Assembly (NCBI GenBank): GCA_051878795.1
Contig: JBJEKU010000096.1
Location: 1 to 6,487, forward strand
Length of the DNA stretch: 6,487 nucleotides
Source of the DNA: W1P20-047 sp051878795
Lineage (GTDB): Bacteria > Actinomycetota > Coriobacteriia > Coriobacteriales > Eggerthellaceae
Reading direction: 5' to 3'
How positions within the stretch are numbered: the stretch's first letter is position 1; each line of letters opens with the position of its first letter. The notes beneath the pieces were generated by a model that saw only the letters and a list, made by a program, of their open reading frames with translations, did no database searches and was not told where the DNA came from. Shown here piece by piece: positions 4,779 to 6,487 of this stretch. The translations under genes and the position numbers were made by a program.

Positions 4779-4789
4779 AAATCTTACAG

Positions 4790-5143
4790 ATTATTATTTA
4801 TTTATCGTATGATAATCGACCATATTGGTGCTTCATCAAAGCAATGCTATTAGCATAATGTTGTCTGACAATTGCTTGGAATCTTTTGGTTTGCAGGGTT
4901 ATCGGTAGAACCGAAGGTATTATTTTTCTTCGATTGAGCCTTCTTCGTTGCATTTTGCTATCTGCGATGACATCGATTCAAAACTATCTTCGTTGTTACA
5001 TGCGCTACATTCTGGTTATTCCTGATAATTGCCTTCTATTTGCCGGCAAGTCTTACGATTTGCCAATGACATAAACGAGTCATTGACTGGTAAGCGCAAC
5101 AACATCTTTGCTATGCCTCTTTCAGTCCTTTGGGCTATTCCTT
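4790..5143. other. A/T-rich stretch without a credible gene
   Basis: The short open frames here (for example 4886-5074 and 5029-5253) have poor starts, no ribosome site and no protein-like pattern, so I do not call them. I see no tRNA or IS end. Small inverted repeats are present: ATGCT-ATT-AGCAT (4844-4856), CGAAG...CTTCG (4912-4932) and the nested dyad at 5040-5099 listed separately. The stretch probably holds the upstream control region of hsdR. Confidence 0.5.
5040..5099. promoter_or_regulatory. Nested dyad upstream of hsdR
   Basis: A perfect 7-bp inverted repeat, CAATGAC (5064-5070) and GTCATTG (5079-5085), is nested inside CTTAC (5052-5056) and GTAAG (5090-5094), and again inside TTGC (5040-5043) and GCAA (5096-5099). 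The left end also contains the 10-bp palindrome TTGCCGGCAA (5040-5049). It could be an operator or a structured RNA. No T-tract follows, so it is not a terminator. Confidence 0.35.
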
Positions 5144-5172
5144 GTGACGAATCACCTGTTCATGGCTACAAT
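5144..5172 (+). promoter_or_regulatory. Candidate promoter of hsdR
   Basis: GTGACG (5144-5149), a 17-bp spacer and TACAAT (5167-5172), giving a leader of about 37 nt before the hsdR ATG. Five of six bases match at -10 and four of six at -35. This is the best candidate in the region but unproven. Confidence 0.35.
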
Positions 5173-5215
5173 GATTCGAAATGGCTGTTAACTGGCGCAA
5201 AGGGAGAGGTCTGCA

Positions 5216-6487
5216 ATGAGCGATGCTTGCAACTACTCTATTCTCAACATTGATGAAGACTTCTACGAGCAGGCCATAATCGAGCATTTGACCGAAAACC
5301 TTGGCTATGTCCATCTCTATGGGCCCGATGTTGCGAGGACTTCCGACAAGTTCGATGACGTGTTCTTGCCTGATGTGCTCCCAACCGCACTGCGACGAGT
5401 TAACAAAAAGCTACCGCAAGCCGCAATTGATGAGGCAATTGTCAAGATTTCGAATGTTGAAGGTGGTTCGCTTGAACAGCGAAACGAAGTCTTCAATGAT
5501 TACTTGCAGGCTGGTGTCGAGGTTCATTTCTTCGATGGAAAGGAAGAGCGAGACGATATCGTCTATCTGATTGATTTTAGCGACGTAGAAAACAATGACT
5601 ATCACATTGTGAACCAATGGACTTTCGTCGAGTATTCGAACAAGCGCCCCGACCTAATCGCTTTCGTAAATGGCATTCCATTGGTGATGTTCGAGCTGAA
5701 GAGCCCGTCACGCGAAGAAACCGATGCATCTGACGCTTTTCTTCAGCTACGTAACTATATGCAGCATATCCCCAGTCTGTTTGTGCCTAACGTCTTCTGT
5801 GTGATGAGTGATATGTCCGAAACTCGTGTCGGCACGATTACTGCAAGCGAAGACCGATTCGTTTCATGGAAGTCGGTAGATGGGGATTATGCGCATACCC
5901 AGGCCGCAACTTGGAAGACCATGCTTGATGGCATGATGCCCAAGGCACGTCTTCTCGACATAATCAAGAACTTCGTCTGTTTTGCGAGCACTTCAACCCA
6001 CGTAATTAAAATCCTTGCAGGCTATCATCAGTACTTCGGCGTTTCGAAGGCTATTGCTCGTGCCGAAGAAGCGGTTGCCGGTGATGGAAAAATCGGTGTC
6101 TTCTGGCATACTCAAGGTTCTGGCAAGTCACTTTCAATGGTGTTTTTTGCACATTTGCTTCAGGAAAGACTCGAAAGCCCGACCATCGTGGTTATTACCG
6201 ACAGAAACGATTTGGACGATCAGTTGTATGGGCAGTTCAGTCGTTGCGCGAAGTTCCTTCGTCAGACGCCTTTGCAGGCTTCGAGCCGACAGGATCTCAA
6301 AGATAAGCTTATCGGTCGCGAAGCAAATGGAATCATCTTCACTACAATGCAGAAGTTCATGGATGGCGATGAGCCGCTTTGCGACCGCAGCAATGTTGTA
6401 GTCATGGTCGACGAGGCGCACCGCGGCCAGTATGGCCTCACTGAGAAGATGGACGAAAGGGGCAACATCTCTATCGGCGCTGCCAGG
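5216..6487 (+). CDS. hsdR: Type I restriction enzyme R subunit HsdR, N-terminal 424 residues (runs off the right edge)
   Basis: HsdR is the ATP-driven translocation and cleavage subunit of type I restriction complexes (R2M2S). The frame is open from ATG 5216 to the window end. The family usually has about 1000 residues, so less than half is present. An N-terminal PD-(D/E)xK nuclease is seen as D146 in RPDLIAFVNG, then E160-L-K162, followed by the QxxxY motif Q177-LRN-Y181. The SF2 helicase motor starts with Walker A HTQGSGKS (298-305, K304), then TDRNDLDDQL (328-337) and the DEAH box D399-E-A-H402 in MVDEAHRGQYG. All motifs look intact. GGGAGAGG lies 6 nt before the ATG. No hsdM or hsdS precedes it; these may follow outside. 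The upstream gap contains a candidate promoter and a dyad. Family call very secure. Confidence 0.95.
   Translation, partial: MSDACNYSILNIDEDFYEQAIIEHLTENLGYVHLYGPDVARTSDKFDDVFLPDVLPTALRRVNKKLPQAAIDEAIVKISNVEGGSLEQRNEVFNDYLQAGVEVHFFDGKEERDDIVYLIDFSDVENNDYHIVNQWTFVEYSNKRPDLIAFVNGIPLVMFELKSPSREETDASDAFLQLRNYMQHIPSLFVPNVFCVMSDMSETRVGTITASEDRFVSWKSVDGDYAHTQAATWKTMLDGMMPKARLLDIIKNFVCFASTSTHVIKILAGYHQYFGVSKAIARAEEAVAGDGKIGVFWHTQGSGKSLSMVFFAHLLQERLESPTIVVITDRNDLDDQLYGQFSRCAKFLRQTPLQASSRQDLKDKLIGREANGIIFTTMQKFMDGDEPLCDRSNVVVMVDEAHRGQYGLTEKMDERGNISIGAAR

Larger units (their letters stand above)
4489..4781. repeat. Module B of the direct repeat (partner at 3484-3775)
   Basis: Same order as module A: TATAAT box, short RNA, terminator, convergent 41-codon gene, identical 53-nt leader and putative peptide promoter. 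Divergence outside the constrained parts shows that this is an old duplication or two independent arrivals, not a recent copy. Confidence 0.8.

Noticed and set aside
3480..4790. Direct repeats as ends of an insertion sequence or a CRISPR array
   Set aside because: There is no transposase, no terminal inverted repeat and no regularly spaced short repeats. The repeats themselves contain genes and RNAs.
4772..4800. Plus-strand TTGACA at the outer end of each module read as a promoter
   Set aside because: A perfect -35 is present but no good -10 follows at 16-18 bp in either copy. The conserved bases fit a minus-strand promoter for the peptide equally well.
4886..5253. Two short plus-strand frames in the gap before hsdR
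   Set aside because: They have weak alternative starts, no Shine-Dalgarno and no protein-like composition; the second overlaps the hsdR start.

Overview
The window looks like a chromosomal segment of a mid-GC gut-type bacterium. My best guess is the Coriobacteriia (Actinomycetota). This rests on codon usage, strong AGGAGG-type ribosome sites and the remembered style of the radical SAM/TIM-barrel pair, not on a marker gene, so the taxonomy is tentative.

Left part (1-3312): a TetR-family regulator on the minus strand is divergent from a two-gene plus-strand operon. The operon encodes a radical SAM protein with SPASM-like C-terminal cysteines and a 260-residue TIM-barrel protein of unknown reaction. 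A long perfect inverted repeat lies over the start region of the operon promoter and is the obvious candidate operator. A strong ribosome site plus ATG at the extreme left edge suggests another minus-strand gene that continues outside the window.

Middle part (about 3385-4790): this is the most unusual region. Two diverged copies of one module of about 300 bp lie in direct orientation about 1 kb apart. Each copy has, on the minus strand, a 41-residue hydrophobic peptide with a KKKRRK tail behind a near-perfect Shine-Dalgarno site. On the plus strand each has a convergent short RNA of about 80 nt with its own TATAAT promoter and an intrinsic terminator. The terminator stem overlaps the last codons of the peptide gene, and the peptide stop codon sits in the terminator loop. 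This is the architecture of a type I toxin-antitoxin locus. The 53-nt leader of the peptide mRNA is identical in the two copies and can fold its Shine-Dalgarno into a hairpin capped by a GAAA tetraloop. A third, degenerate copy of only the RNA/terminator half lies just after the TIM-barrel gene. Between the two full modules is a small HEAT-like helical-repeat gene that seems to have lost its original start codon.

Right part (4790-6487): an A/T-rich non-coding stretch of about 400 bp with a nested dyad is followed by the first 424 codons of a type I restriction enzyme R subunit (HsdR). The nuclease motif, Walker A and DEAH motifs are intact, and the gene runs off the window. Two type I TA-like modules next to a restriction locus suggest the edge of an accessory or defence region.
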